Shown: positions 35,792-46,388 of the stretch, piece after piece | Position numbering within the stretch: the first letter of the stretch is position 1 | Layout of the letters: each line of letters opens with the position of its first letter | Assembly: GCA_002917075.1 (NCBI GenBank) | Contig: NTMA01000024.1 | Coordinates: 310,001 to 374,000 of the forward strand | Length of the DNA: 64,000 nucleotides | Direction: 5' to 3' | Origin: Hawksworthiomyces lignivorus | Taxonomy: Eukaryota; Ascomycota; Sordariomycetes; Ophiostomatales; Ophiostomataceae | Position numbers and translations under genes: made by a program | The notes under the pieces: model-generated | What the model saw: the letters and a program-made list of their open reading frames with translations, nothing else | What the model was told of the DNA's origin: nothing | Database searches by the model: none

Positions 35792-36610
35792 TTTCCACAA
35801 GTGGAACTGAAACCACAGGCTTTATATTTCATTCTATGCTTGAAGAGGAGTGGGTGGATTGACAAATCGTTCCTAAGCGTACCAACACCTTTTTCACACG
35901 GCCACCATCTTCGTTCTTTATATAAGTTTGATGAACTAGTGTAGTGCTTTATAGTAATAGTTGACCGAGAGTAAAATTGACCTTTAAGAGAGCCCAAGAA
36001 ACAAATAAAAAACTCTTTGTGACAAACCTCTTCCTCGCTTCAAAATTCCAAACATTTCTTTATCGTTCGTTTACTTCATCTAGTATGTCAGCATTGGTGA
36101 GAGTCGTAGAATATAGTCTTTGTTCCGTGCACAATATCTTCTGGTGGGCAGTCCTATGTATAAGGCTTATCTGAAACTTTGTGATCTAAATGCCTGCTCC
36201 TTGCTCAGCACATACACACATACTAATACCCATCGGCATTATCAGGATTACATGGAACGGCGAACAGTGTGAATAGCACTAGCGAGATATTACAAAGCTA
36301 CCTTAAGGCTTCGGCGTTTAAGAAGAGAGGCAAAGTGGTCAGTGTTTCTAGAGGAGGTCGGCGATACGTACGCGCTCTTTGGGGCCTCTCCCTGGCATCT
36401 TTTTATCCATTTCGGCGAGCTTTTCCTTCGATTCCTCCAAAAGCCCTTCGATCAGGCAATTCTATTTAAGGAGACTTGGATCCGCAAAAGACAGGACAAC
36501 CGCCCCATCCACTTGCAGGAGACAAGATAAGAAAATATCTCTACTACAGCATTCGTCAACAAAATCCACACCTGCAGCTTCATCTCATCTCATCTCTTCT
36601 TACATCCAAC
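35792..36610. other. Intergenic between ATPase and small Cys-rich gene
   Basis: About 820 bases with no supported gene. The last 200 bases carry the TC-rich leader of the next gene, with a TATTTAA-like box near 36463-36469. Confidence 0.5.
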
Positions 36611-36921
36611 ATGTGCTTCGGTACCGTTTGTCCTACTTGCTGTAAGTGTGACTGTGCTTTAACGTGTCTTCATCTATTCAGTCAATATTTATTCACATCC
36701 TCTCAGCCAAGAAAACTTGGCGCGGCTGCGGCCAGCACATTCCTCAGGCCCTCTCCGGTGTGCCCGAGGCAGACTGGTGCACTTGCCAACCGCGTGTCAC
36801 CGTCGACGGCAAGGAGTACCCGCCGGCGGCGGCGGTTCAGATTCCAGGTGCGTCGTTTATCCGCAGCCTTTTTGGCGGCGGCGGCACCAAGAAGGACGAG
36901 ACAAAAGAAGAAGAGCTATAA
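36611..36921 (+). CDS. Small conserved Cys-rich protein (81 aa)
   Basis: Two exons, 36611-36641 and 36707-36921 (TAA), joined in phase to give 81 residues. The first exon is 31 nt and codes MCFGTVCPTC. The mature sequence continues SKKTWRGCGQHIPQAL, GVPEADWCTCQP and then a low-complexity Gly- and Lys/Glu-rich tail. Cysteines at 2, 7, 10, 18, 35 and 37 and His21 (C-X2-C, C-X2-H, C-X-C) suggest a small metal-binding knuckle. Very similar tiny proteins (an MC start, W-x-GCG-x-H, W-C-T-C) are widespread hypothetical proteins in ascomycetes, as far as I recall; no function is known to me. There is no signal peptide, so a cytosolic or nuclear protein is likelier than a secreted effector. Confidence 0.75.
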
Positions 36922-37441
36922 GTTTGCGGGATGATGCTGACGCTACATGTTCCATGGTTAAGGAAATTAAAGAAGTGGGCGCAATGGGTGGAATGATTCA
37001 AACAATTGGTTATGGCCTTGTATTTTAGACTTAGGGGGCAGTGCGAGGTAGAGCTGTCGAGGTGCAGGCGTTGCGTGGTTCTGGGGTCGTGAGATGCGAA
37101 CAATACACATTGAGACAATTGCGTATGGTGAGTTGCCATAGTTGGTCACGTACATGTACTGTAGTGTGTAAATATGCCCGAAATAATGGGGTCGTTGGGC
37201 CTCTCCGCGGCAAACTACGCTGTAGGATATGGGCCGATAGATATCGGGCGCCAAGTCAAGCCCCCTCCATCGATGAACTTTGAGCTTTTTGCTTTCCTTT
37301 CGGCGAATGCGATTTACATCATAGCACTGAAAACCTCCTTCTCCGATTCTTTTATTTCTGTTTGTTCTTTTGATTTTTCGTCTTCTCTTTGCCTCTAGAA
37401 AACATTACAAAAGAAAAGAGAACTAGCCATAAAACGGCAGC
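36922..37441. other. Intergenic upstream of the P450 gene
   Basis: About 520 bases, presumed to hold the 3' end of the small gene and the promoter of the P450. Overlapping short frames on the minus strand (36837-37254) show no signature. Confidence 0.5.
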
Positions 37442-39428
37442 ATGCTGTTGCCGTCGCCAAAGTCTCTTCTCGAGTCGGCTTCGGCCACGAGCCCCTCTGT
37501 CATAGTAGCTGTCTCCCTGTTGCTGATCTTCATTTTTGTTGTCCTTCCTACAGTCCGCTCACCACTTCGAAGCATTCCCGGACCGCCAGCGTCTCTCTTC
37601 ACCTCCGCTGCTTTGAAATGGCATGAGCTTCGCGCCAACCGCACCCGCTATGTCCATGCGCTGCACCGGCGATATGGCCCCGTCGTGCGGCTCAGCCCAA
37701 ATGAGGTCTCGTTTGCCTCGGCAGTCGCTGTCAAGGACATTTACAATTCGGCGGGTAGCGGCTATGACAAGACGGCATTCTACGACCTCTTTACGGTCTA
37801 CGGCCGGCGGACTATGTTCACCACGCTGGACAAGGAAAATGTAGAGTGCCTGATGTGTTCAGGCGCTCCCATACAGGACATAGAAGGATGCTAACATGCT
37901 TAACAGCACGCCCGGAGGCGGCGTATTTTGGCAGACCGGTATGCCAACAGCAACATCATGCGTGGCCCGGCGCTCAGCGGCATCGACGAGAAATCGCAGC
38001 ATTTCATACAGCTCTGCCACAGCGCAGCTGGCGGCGTTCTTGACATCTATGTGAGTCTGAACCTGATGAAACAGATTTTCGATTGTTGAACATCTTCTCG
38101 ATTTGGACATAATCGTATTAATGTTAGGGGATAGCTCGGTAAGCCGTGACATAGGGTCTTAGCAGCTTCTTCTGCCACATGCTCTTTTTTGCTGAATACG
38201 TACTAGCACTCCATGCGTACGCGTTTGACTGCGTGACGCACCACCTCTTCCATCCTTATGGGGCAGACTCCCTCCGGAAGGACTCTGATGCAGAGATTAT
38301 GCGAGAGGTCACATTTGATGACAGCCTCCAAAGTGCGTATATGCTACCGCCTCGCCACTTGCCTCTCGAGTCTCCAGTCCTCTAACGGCAGTTTTTTCTA
38401 TCCACCAGACCGCCTCGTCAGCTACTATTGCCCGGCCCTCCATGCTGCGATCGGCCGCGTGTTGTCGCTCTTCGCAAAACCGCGCGAGACTCCACTCGCC
38501 GACAACTTTGTCCTTAACACGGCTGCCAAGACTGATTCGGCGCATTTCACACTGCTGAGCCGCATGCACGAGAAACAACAGCCGGCCGCAAAGGCAGAAG
38601 AGGGTCAGGCCGGCCCCAAGACGCCCGGGTTTGACGTGCTGGATGCTGCAGCCGAAAGTCTTGACCATATGGCCGCCGGTATCGATACTACCGGGGATGC
38701 CCTGTGCTTCCTCATGTGGGAGCTCTCGCAGCCGCGGTCCCTGCCATTTCAAGAGCAGCTGCGGCGCGAGCTGCTGGAAAACGCCGCCAAGAAGGGCGAC
38801 GCAGTCCCCTTCGACAAGCTGCCTTTCTTGGACGCCGTCGTCATGGAAGGCCTACGCTGCTTCCCTGCCATACCAATGTCGCTCCCACGCGTCGTGCCCG
38901 GCCGAGCATGGGGCGAAAACCGTCGCTATCGCCGCTCGCCTCAGCAAGACAAGCTGGACGAGGATGGCGACGGCCGCACCATTGACGGCTTCTTCGTGCC
39001 GGCAGGGACGATCGTCAGCTGCCAGGCTTATTCGGTACATCGCATGGATGCCTCTGTCTTTCCCGAACCAGACACGTTCAACCCAGCCCGCTGGCTTGCC
39101 ACAGATGGCGACGCCGACCGCAAGCGGCTCTTCTTTGCCTTTGCTAGTGGCGGCCGGGGGTGCATCGGAAAACAGTAAGTGGTGCTAATGAAAGAAAGCA
39201 ATCCTCCTCTCCCCTGTTCTAGGATGTCATCATATTTTAACCTCCGTGTTCAGTCTAGCACTCGTTGAAATGAAGATTCTACTACGAGACGTCTACAGCC
39301 GATTTGCCACAGAGCCGGACCCCTCTATGACGCCGGAGTCAATGGAGATGTCCGATCAACTGATCTCATCCCGCCCACTGGGGCAGAAATGCCTCCTTAA
39401 ATTTGTTCCATTACAAGAGAGCCCATGA
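37442..39428 (+). CDS. Cytochrome P450 monooxygenase
   Basis: Five exons: 37442-37840, 37907-38054, 38207-38332, 38409-39174 and 39254-39428 (TGA), giving 537 residues. An N-terminal membrane anchor (about residues 17-38) is followed by the proline hinge SIPGPPASL. Diagnostic P450 motifs are the I-helix AGIDTTGDAL, the K-helix EGLR, the PERF-like FNPARW and the haem loop FASGGRGCIG with Cys476 as axial ligand. It is thus an ER-anchored class II enzyme that needs NADPH-P450 reductase; the substrate is unknown. Intron 2 is notable. The strong donor GTGAGT at 38051 breaks frame with the only usable acceptor (38206), whereas the donor GTCTGA four bases later restores DIYVTLHAYAFDCVTHH, of the right length for the family. 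No other biosynthetic genes flank it, so a secondary-metabolite cluster is not supported. Confidence 0.88.
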
Positions 39429-41056
39429 AGCCGTGGAGGAATGAAACTGTACATAAGAACCATACCTTCAAGGATGGGATGGGAGATGTGGATAACATTA
39501 TTTGGTTGTTCCTGAAGGCATTTTCTTATTGTTGCAGATATGTCTTGTGACAGCAGCTCCCTGCGTCTTAGTGAGTTGTACATACCTAATACATGCACTA
39601 GAGACTGGTATTGGAAAGAAAGAAATGCATCGAAGACCCTCTTGCCTGCCACGTGAAGCACAGAGTGCGACTGTTTGGCTGGAGGAGAATGAATCTTCCT
39701 TGGTTGTCTGTCACGTGTGTAGTAGGTATGTGCCCCTCACCCGATTGTAGTGCGAGATCATTCTGCCTCTTTCAGTTGTAGAATGGAAAGCGAGACCGAA
39801 CTGCTCACTGAGGTGGGGCTGCGAAACCATTCTCATGCCTAATTTCATCTCCTCTTTCTGGGTTTTTTTTTTGCCCGTATTACTTACTACTAGTACTGCG
39901 TATTACTCCCTGCTTTGGTAATATTAATGCTGTTTTTGTGCATTTGTTATTTTTTCGCCTGTCGGAACCCAACCGGCTTTTGCTACGTTTCCTCCACACT
40001 TTTGTTTCTTTTCTCGCTTTATCCATCATCCGCCTTAAAAAAAAAAAAAACTTCTTTCAACATCAGTCCTGCGCGCTACACTCGCACAACAATTCAGACT
40101 AAAACTCAACAATAACCGAAAACTACCCAGCACCAGCCTTCTTTTCGTCGAATGCTCATTATTCTCTGCTCGGTTCGATCGACTCTTGCAGTTAATACCT
40201 AAAGTCCGACCATCTCCACCTAGGCCTACGTGATCCATCTTTTCCCCTTTCGTATTCTGTCCCTCTTCTGCAAATCTCTGTTCTTCACTCTCTGCTCGGA
40301 TTTCCTCGTTATTCTTGGATTTGCCAGATCCTCTTCTTCTTTATCATACTTCGTCTTTGTTTCTAGTCGTTCTTCGCCGACGATCTATATCTAACATCCG
40401 CTTCGCTTTCTGCTCGACGAAAAGCGTCTTCCATCCCTTTTCAAAATCCTTCTTGGACAAAACCACATATATAGGATACAGGACACAAGTCTTGTTTATG
40501 TATCAGCACGACATCATCTCCGAGTCTACTCACTCACCTCCAATTTGGCTGCAGTCATTTCGCATAGCGCGAAAACCTTGTAGCATCAGTAAAGGCCCTC
40601 ACGGTTGAAGCAATTTGGAACACGTCGAAGACGACACTCAAAAAAAAAGGATAACAAACGCCATAAGAACACCCCAAGAATCTCTATTCTTCGCGTTCAT
40701 GCCTCCATATCTCAGAAACGAGATTCAGCTTTCCCTTATGTCCATGCAAGGCCCGGTTCATCACTGACAAACCCAACTCCAACCTCTTCTCCTTGCTGCA
40801 TCCACGTTTCCGTATGCATCCTTTAGCATTCGCTTCTCCTTAAACGACAAAATCAGCCGGTTGTGCCAGATACATCTTTCTTGACAATCTCTGCATTCAT
40901 TTCTGTTTTTGCGTCTCCCCCCCCCCCCCCCCCTTCTCTCCGAAAGAAAACAACAAGACAGGTCAAATCTGCCAGATAAAAAATATTCAAACTCGATAGA
41001 AACAAAGAACCAGATTTGAAACTTCAGAGACCAAAAGCAACCCAAATACCGCAACC
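39429..41056. other. Intergenic and long probable leader of the eIF5 gene
   Basis: About 1.6 kb. The right half is pyrimidine-rich and looks like promoter and leader: T-run near 39868, A14 at 40037-40050 and C17 at 40917-40933. Several short ATG-started frames lie upstream of the eIF5 ATG (40152-40202, 40498-40608, 40699-40767 and 40814-40843). No independent gene is recognised. Confidence 0.5.
40917..40933 (+). repeat. C17 homopolymer in eIF5 leader
   Basis: Seventeen C in a row about 125 bases upstream of the eIF5 start codon. If transcribed it would form a pyrimidine tract in the leader. The exact length may be uncertain. Confidence 0.9.
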
Positions 41057-42430
41057 ATGAGTCTCATCAACGTTCGCCGTGACGTCACCGACGTCTTCTA
41101 CCGCTACAAGATGGAGCGGCTCCAAACCAAGATCGAGGGCAAGGGCAACGGCATCAAGACAGTCGTCACCAACCTCAGTAGCGTCGCCCAGTCGCTTGCG
41201 CGCCCTGGCGCCTATCTTATCAAGTACTTTGGCTTCGAGCTTGGCGCCCAGACCAACATCGACCCACCCGATGACCGCTGGATCATCAACGGTGCCCACG
41301 AGGCTGGCAAGCTCCAGGACTACCTTGACGGCTTCATCGCCAAATTTGTTCTCTGCAAGAAGTGCAAGAACCCTGAGACGGTTGTGCAGATCAAGGATGG
41401 CCGCATCTGGCTAGACTGCAAGGCTTGTGGTCAACGCACCGAAGTCGACCTGCGCCTCAAGCTGAGCGGCTTCATCCTCAAGAATGCGCCCAAGAAGGGC
41501 AAGAAGGACAAGGCTGAGCGCAAAGCGGCCCGTAAGGCAAAGCAGAACGGCACCGCCAACAAGGAGAACGGTGACGCGAGCGGCGAAGACCACTCCGGCT
41601 CCGGCAAGGAGAGCGGCGACAAGGAAAACGGCGTGACAGGCAGCGACGAGGAGGCCACCGCGTCTCCCGCTCCCGGCAAGGCTAACGAAGACATCGAGCC
41701 CAAGCAGGTCGAGTGGAACGTTGACATGACCGAGGAGGCCATCCGCGCTCGCCAGAAGGCCCTTCCCGACGACTTTAAGCAGAAGATGACGCTCAACGGC
41801 AACGCCGATGACGACGATGAGGACGGCGAGGGCGGCGGTAACACCGTCTACGACCAGCTGGGCGAGTGGATCCAGGCTCAGGCCGAGGAGAAGGGCAGCG
41901 TCGACAAGGTGGATGATGTAGACATCTACCTTAAGGCCCGCGACTTTGGCATCGAGACCAAACACCGCACCGTTATCGTCCTCGTCCAGACCCTCTTCAA
42001 CGAGAATATCCTGGCCCAGATCCCCAAGCGCGCTAGCATGCTCAAGAAGGTATGTTGTGTCAAGATATGCGCTTCTTTGGAAAAGTATTCCAATCAAGAC
42101 ATCAGAGGCGGCTAACTTGTAATCCCTCAGATCATCACGTCAGAGCGCCACGAAAAGGCCCTGCTGGGTGGCACCGAGCGGCTGATTGGCCTGCACATCA
42201 AGGAGCACCCGGAACTGGTCGACAAAGTGGTCAAGATCCTGCACTTGTACTACAACAGTGATCTCATCTCTGAGGAAGTCGTTACCAAGTGGGGCACCAA
42301 GGCCAGCCGCAAATACACTGATCTGGCCACGTCCAAGAAGGTACGCAAGGCTGCCGAGCCGTTCCTCACGTGGCTTGCTGAGGCTGAAGAGGAGGACTCG
42401 GAAGAGGATGACGATGAGGATGACGAGTAA
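41057..42430 (+). CDS. TIF5: Translation initiation factor eIF5
   Basis: Two exons, 41057-42049 and 42131-42430 (TAA), giving 430 residues, normal for the family. The N-terminal domain begins [19 protein letters not shown]. Arg16 matches the catalytic arginine finger of yeast eIF5 (Arg15), needed for GTP hydrolysis by eIF2. The core [26 protein letters not shown] and [13 protein letters not shown] leads to a zinc ribbon (CKKC then CKAC, near residues 97-123). A charged Lys/Glu linker (about 140-225) precedes the C-terminal HEAT-like W2 domain, which ends with acidic-aromatic boxes ([12 protein letters not shown] and EEDDDEDDE) that bind eIF2-beta and eIF3. The protein is the GTPase-activating factor of the cytosolic 43S complex. 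Its codon use is more biased to C-ending codons than that of its neighbours, as expected for an abundant protein. The start context ACCATGA is good. Confidence 0.95.
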
Positions 42431-42910
42431 AAATTATCAGTGAAACAGCTTGCAGCAGAGCGTCTAAATAGGGAACTAAAATTTGCACCTGAACGAGGAA
42501 AATTGGAATTAGGAAAACACGCACCCTGTTTCGTTGTCTGGGTGAAATTCAAGACTGCATTATCACATCTTCCAAAGAGAGTGTTTTTCCCCTCTCATTT
42601 CCATATTTGCTTGCTTTTGCCATGTCTCATCAGGCATTAAATGCTCAGTATCTTACTTTTTGACTCCTTGCACTAATAAATTCTATCTTTCTGTACAGCC
42701 CTGAGCAAACTCTTGACTGACTGTCTTTTTGGTTCTACTTTCAAACTATCTCTATGAAAACGCAGATGTTGGAAAGTTAAGCACGGCCTATCAAAACATG
42801 AAATATTGTCTAAGCATCAAAATCTAGCAATCAGCCTTCTCGTAGTGTTCCTGTTCAACTACTGAGCTCAAACGATCTAGCATAACACTTCAAACTTTCT
42901 CGTACAATAT
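42431..42910. other. Convergent spacer between eIF5 and the WG-rich gene
   Basis: 480 bases between two stop codons facing each other. It presumably carries both polyadenylation regions, which may overlap. No gene is seen. Confidence 0.5.
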
Positions 42911-45408
42911 TTACCACGCAGGCGACCCCTGTTCTCCAGCAGCGCCGCTGGGGTTTAAATCCCATGCTGGGGGGTCATTTGAACTTTGCGCTGCCGTGGG
43001 GTCTCCCCAAGGCGGCGTAGAATCGTCAGCTTTAACTTGGTCCACATTGCGACGGCGAAAAGGTGCATTGCCGCGACGATTATCTCTGTGATTATCTCTA
43101 GCCCAGCTCCTCTCTTGGTGCCATTTATTAGGTTCCGTTTCCGACAGCATTTGATATTCCTCCCAAGCGCCTGGCATTTTCCCAAAACTTGAGCGTCTTT
43201 GTTGATCTAGTTTTCCATTAGCGAATAGGCTTGACTCAATTAACAGAAAGTAAAAATCCCAATAAATATAGAATTAATGCTAGGAATACCTTTTCTATCC
43301 ATCTGCGTAGAATATTGGCGATCATTGGCACGATGGACGTTTCTTGGTTGTGGGAAATTCGATGGTTGAACATTCGAATCTTGAGGGTATGTTCCACTTC
43401 CCGAAGAATGGCAGCAGTTGTCGTTGTTAATTGAATTATGTTGGTCCGAATTCTGGTTGCTAGTATTATTGACCATCCAGTTGTCCCCTAAAGTGGCGTT
43501 CCAATAATTGCCGTCATTGTCGTTGTTGTTTCCATTGTCGTTGTTGTTTCCATTGTCATTTCCATTACCCCAAGTGTTGTTCCAGCTATTATCATTGTTT
43601 ATCTCTCCCCAGGCGCCGTTCTTACCATTTTCTTCCCCGGAGTTGCTGTTCTTTTCTACATTTGTGTTTGGCAGTTGGAAATTATCCCAAACTGAACGAC
43701 CCCAACCATCACCGCTGTTGTCGTTGAAAATATCGGTGGCGATGTTATTTGAGTCAAGACCTATATCTCGCTTTCGCTGGTTCGAAGTCTGCTTAGCACG
43801 ATTCTTACAATTATCTGAAATGGGGGATTGCTCGATCTTGCTGTTTCTATTTAGACATTTCCGGTTTGAACAACGCTTTAAATCACTCTCTGTCTCTGCT
43901 CGTCCAGCAGAAATATGCCCTGGTGCTGCTCCTACGCCAATGGGGTAATAACAAGGTGCTGGCAAAACTCCAATTGGTCCTGAATAGAAAGTAGGACCAA
44001 GGGGAAATGCGGATTGAAACCCCCAGTATGGCATCGACAATCCAGGTGGCCAGGCATTCTGTAATTCAGATACTTCACAGTGACCATTATTCAGCGGATG
44101 AGGAACACTGGCTGTTAATCCGTGACTTTTATTGCTTGAAATCGGGTACGTAGTACCCGTAGGGTTTCCATAGACAGGCCCGTGGTAGACACGTATCGTG
44201 CTACTCCTGACATCGTAGAATGAGTTTGGACGTGGATCTTCAGGCTCTTCAATAGCGTGCTCGATATTCAATAACTTTGATTCGATGGGCAAGAGTAGAT
44301 TTGGCTTGATCACATTCAGATGCGGCACAGAGTTGGTCTTGAAAACATTGCCAGATACCGGCGTGGCCTTCGTAGGATGTTCCTTCTTTTTCTCTAAAGT
44401 CATTTCACCGCACTGATGGATAGGAGGACTTTTCGTGTTGCTCTCGTCAGCTGGCACAGCCTGCTTTGGTTGCTTAGCACGATATTAGAATCTTACACAG
44501 TATGTTAATCCAATGCTGAAATCACTGACTCGGCATTTTCGAATATATTTCTTGCAGACTTTTCTTGAAAGTGAGCATTTCTTCTTTAATGGGAACTCGG
44601 TGTCGGTGCTAGTGTAGATCTCATCAATTGTGTCATATGCTGGGGAGCTTGGGCGAGATGACGCTACATGTCCTATCAGTATCATTTTCAGTCGCCTTGG
44701 ACTAAATATGAGATTGCTTATGTCCTTACATCGCTGACCTTTTTCTTGGACCTTTGATAGAGGTGGCCGTGCTTCCTCCTCACTACTTATTTCATCCGAA
44801 GTAGTAGACAGCTCGCTCCAGCTGTGGTTACGGATTCTTTGCAGCCCTTTTTTGAGACAGTTCTCCCGGAGAAGTGTTGCACTCTTGAGTGCATCAAGCT
44901 CTCCTAAACCACTGATTTTAGTCTGCGTTTCGTCCAAGGAAATTTTGGATCCCCGTCGTTTCGATCGCCGAGACACCCTCTGTCTTTGCCATTCACTGTC
45001 ACTTTTGTCACATTCGTATGTATTTCTAATCCCGCCGTTCGCCTCAGACGTATTTAGACCATCAAGTACGTTCTCAAGCTCTTTGATTGTCATTGATTTA
45101 TTAATTTCCAGCTGAGGAACTTCGGAAAAAGATACTCTTTTAGCCACTTGATTCTCGTTCTGCTGTGGTATGGTCTTATCGGCCTGTAGTTCTCGCGGAT
45201 ATGTAATTGACACGGTGTCTATCTGGCTCTCGTCATCGGTGAACACCTCCAATTTAACTCGTGACTTCATGTTAGAATTTGAAATAGAGTCTGCTCTCTT
45301 TGCTTTTAGTAGAGGCAAGTTCTTTCCAATAATCCACTCAGAAAACGAGTTAGGAGGATTACGAGAGCTCAGGCGGCCTGAGTGACCTCTCTTTCCTTTG
45401 TCTTCCAT
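42911..45408 (-). CDS. Disordered Asn/Trp-rich protein with WG/GW motifs, unknown function
   Basis: Three exons on the minus strand: 45408-44530, about 44460-43290, and 43206-42911 (TAA). Phases agree and give about 781 residues. The acceptor of exon 2 may instead be an AAG 12 nt earlier, adding four residues. No catalytic domain is recognised. The N-terminal 290 residues are basic and Ser-rich (RRSKRRGSKISLDE, SSRPSSPAYDTIDE). The middle is Pro/Gly/Tyr-rich (PPGLSMPYWGFQSAF). The last third is dominated by Asn, Asp and Gly, with tryptophans next to glycine: DGWGRSVWDNF, NGAWGE, NTWGNGND and PPWGDP, and an ending in PAW. Such WG/GW spacing in disordered chains is typical of Argonaute-binding hooks, but can also arise from compositional bias. 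The start at 45408 was preferred over an in-frame ATG at 45477, which adds a hydrophobic segment. Convergent with eIF5. Confidence 0.65.
43516..43551. repeat. Two tandem 18-bp units in the Asn-rich coding region
   Basis: The unit ATTGTCGTTGTTGTTTCC occurs twice in tandem with a partial third copy after it, coding repeats of Gly-Asn-Asn-Asn-Asp-Asn on the minus strand. It lies in exon 2 of the WG-rich gene and keeps frame. Confidence 0.85.
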
Positions 45409-46388
45409 ATTTACACCTAATTGAAACAGATGAAATGGTAGGAGGATAAAAAGACACCTAGTTGTTAGAATAAGCATGTGGAGAAAAGATTGAAATTACT
45501 GCCATTAGCTCGATGGAGTTTCATTGCAGGAAGAGGGATTGTTCCAGATCTTATTGTCGATGGATATTTAGACTGAGGTAGAATGGAGAGCGAGTGTAGA
45601 AAGGCCGAAGAAGCAAGGTATAAACAACTGTAGAACAGGTAATAACGATCTGAGAGCACGTTGAAACAACGAACGCCACATTCGTGATTGTGTTGGAGAA
45701 GGTATAGGGAAAATGTACAAAGCTCTGCTCAAGAACCTAATCAAAAAAGGGAAAGAGTCATCAAAACGTAGAAGGAGAATAAATGATGTGAATTTGAGGG
45801 TCGCGGATACGCAGTGCGCTTTCCGCTTCTTTGACATACTCTCCTAGCCTTGTGAAAGATGTTGGAAGGAACGAAAGAAATACGCATTCTTTCTAGGAAT
45901 TGTAATACTATACATCTCTAGCCCCATCTTCCCGTTTTCTGGAGTCCTATAACTTTCTTCTTTTAATGCTCCCATATAATTCATAAGCTCATCTCAGCTG
46001 CAGTGTTATTTTTTTTTTTTAAAAAAAAGGGGGGGGATTGTTGCCATATATCATCACAAAGCCCATGGGTAGAACCATTCAACCCAAACGAAAAGGGGGG
46101 AAAAATTATTTTAAAAAAGGGAAAGCAAAAAGTGAACGACCGTTGTCCCTAAAGGCCAGTGTTGTTTTAATCTGATCTCTCAGTAATAGAACCGCAGCTG
46201 GTTTGGATATGGTATATGAAGCAGAATTCAAGTTAAAGCCACATGTATACGTATGACCTCAGACAAAAATAATACCAGGTTTCTTCTTTAAGGACAGAAG
46301 CGTGGCAGCAACTGGGCCATCTTCGACAGACATCAGAGAAAATAAAAGAGCAAATAGAGGGCATGGGATCACCAGTTGTATCACCGTC
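45409..46388. other. Intergenic between two minus-strand genes
   Basis: About 980 bases. A 5' leader for the WG-rich gene, possibly with an intron ending at a TAG near 45458, is likely. A T12A8G8 run is at 46009-46036. Open frames here (for example 45568-45837 minus) show no signature. Confidence 0.5.
46009..46036. repeat. T12A8G8 homopolymer block
   Basis: Twelve T, eight A and eight G in immediate succession. The T/A part is a perfect palindrome, like the block at 15518-15548. Confidence 0.85.

Noticed and set aside
36611..39428. Secondary-metabolite cluster around the P450
   Set aside because: No polyketide synthase, peptide synthetase, terpene cyclase or pathway regulator lies nearby; neighbours are housekeeping genes.
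41411..42097. 228-codon open frame antisense to eIF5
   Set aside because: Mirror of the strongly codon-biased eIF5 exon; hydrophobic low-complexity product with no family signature.
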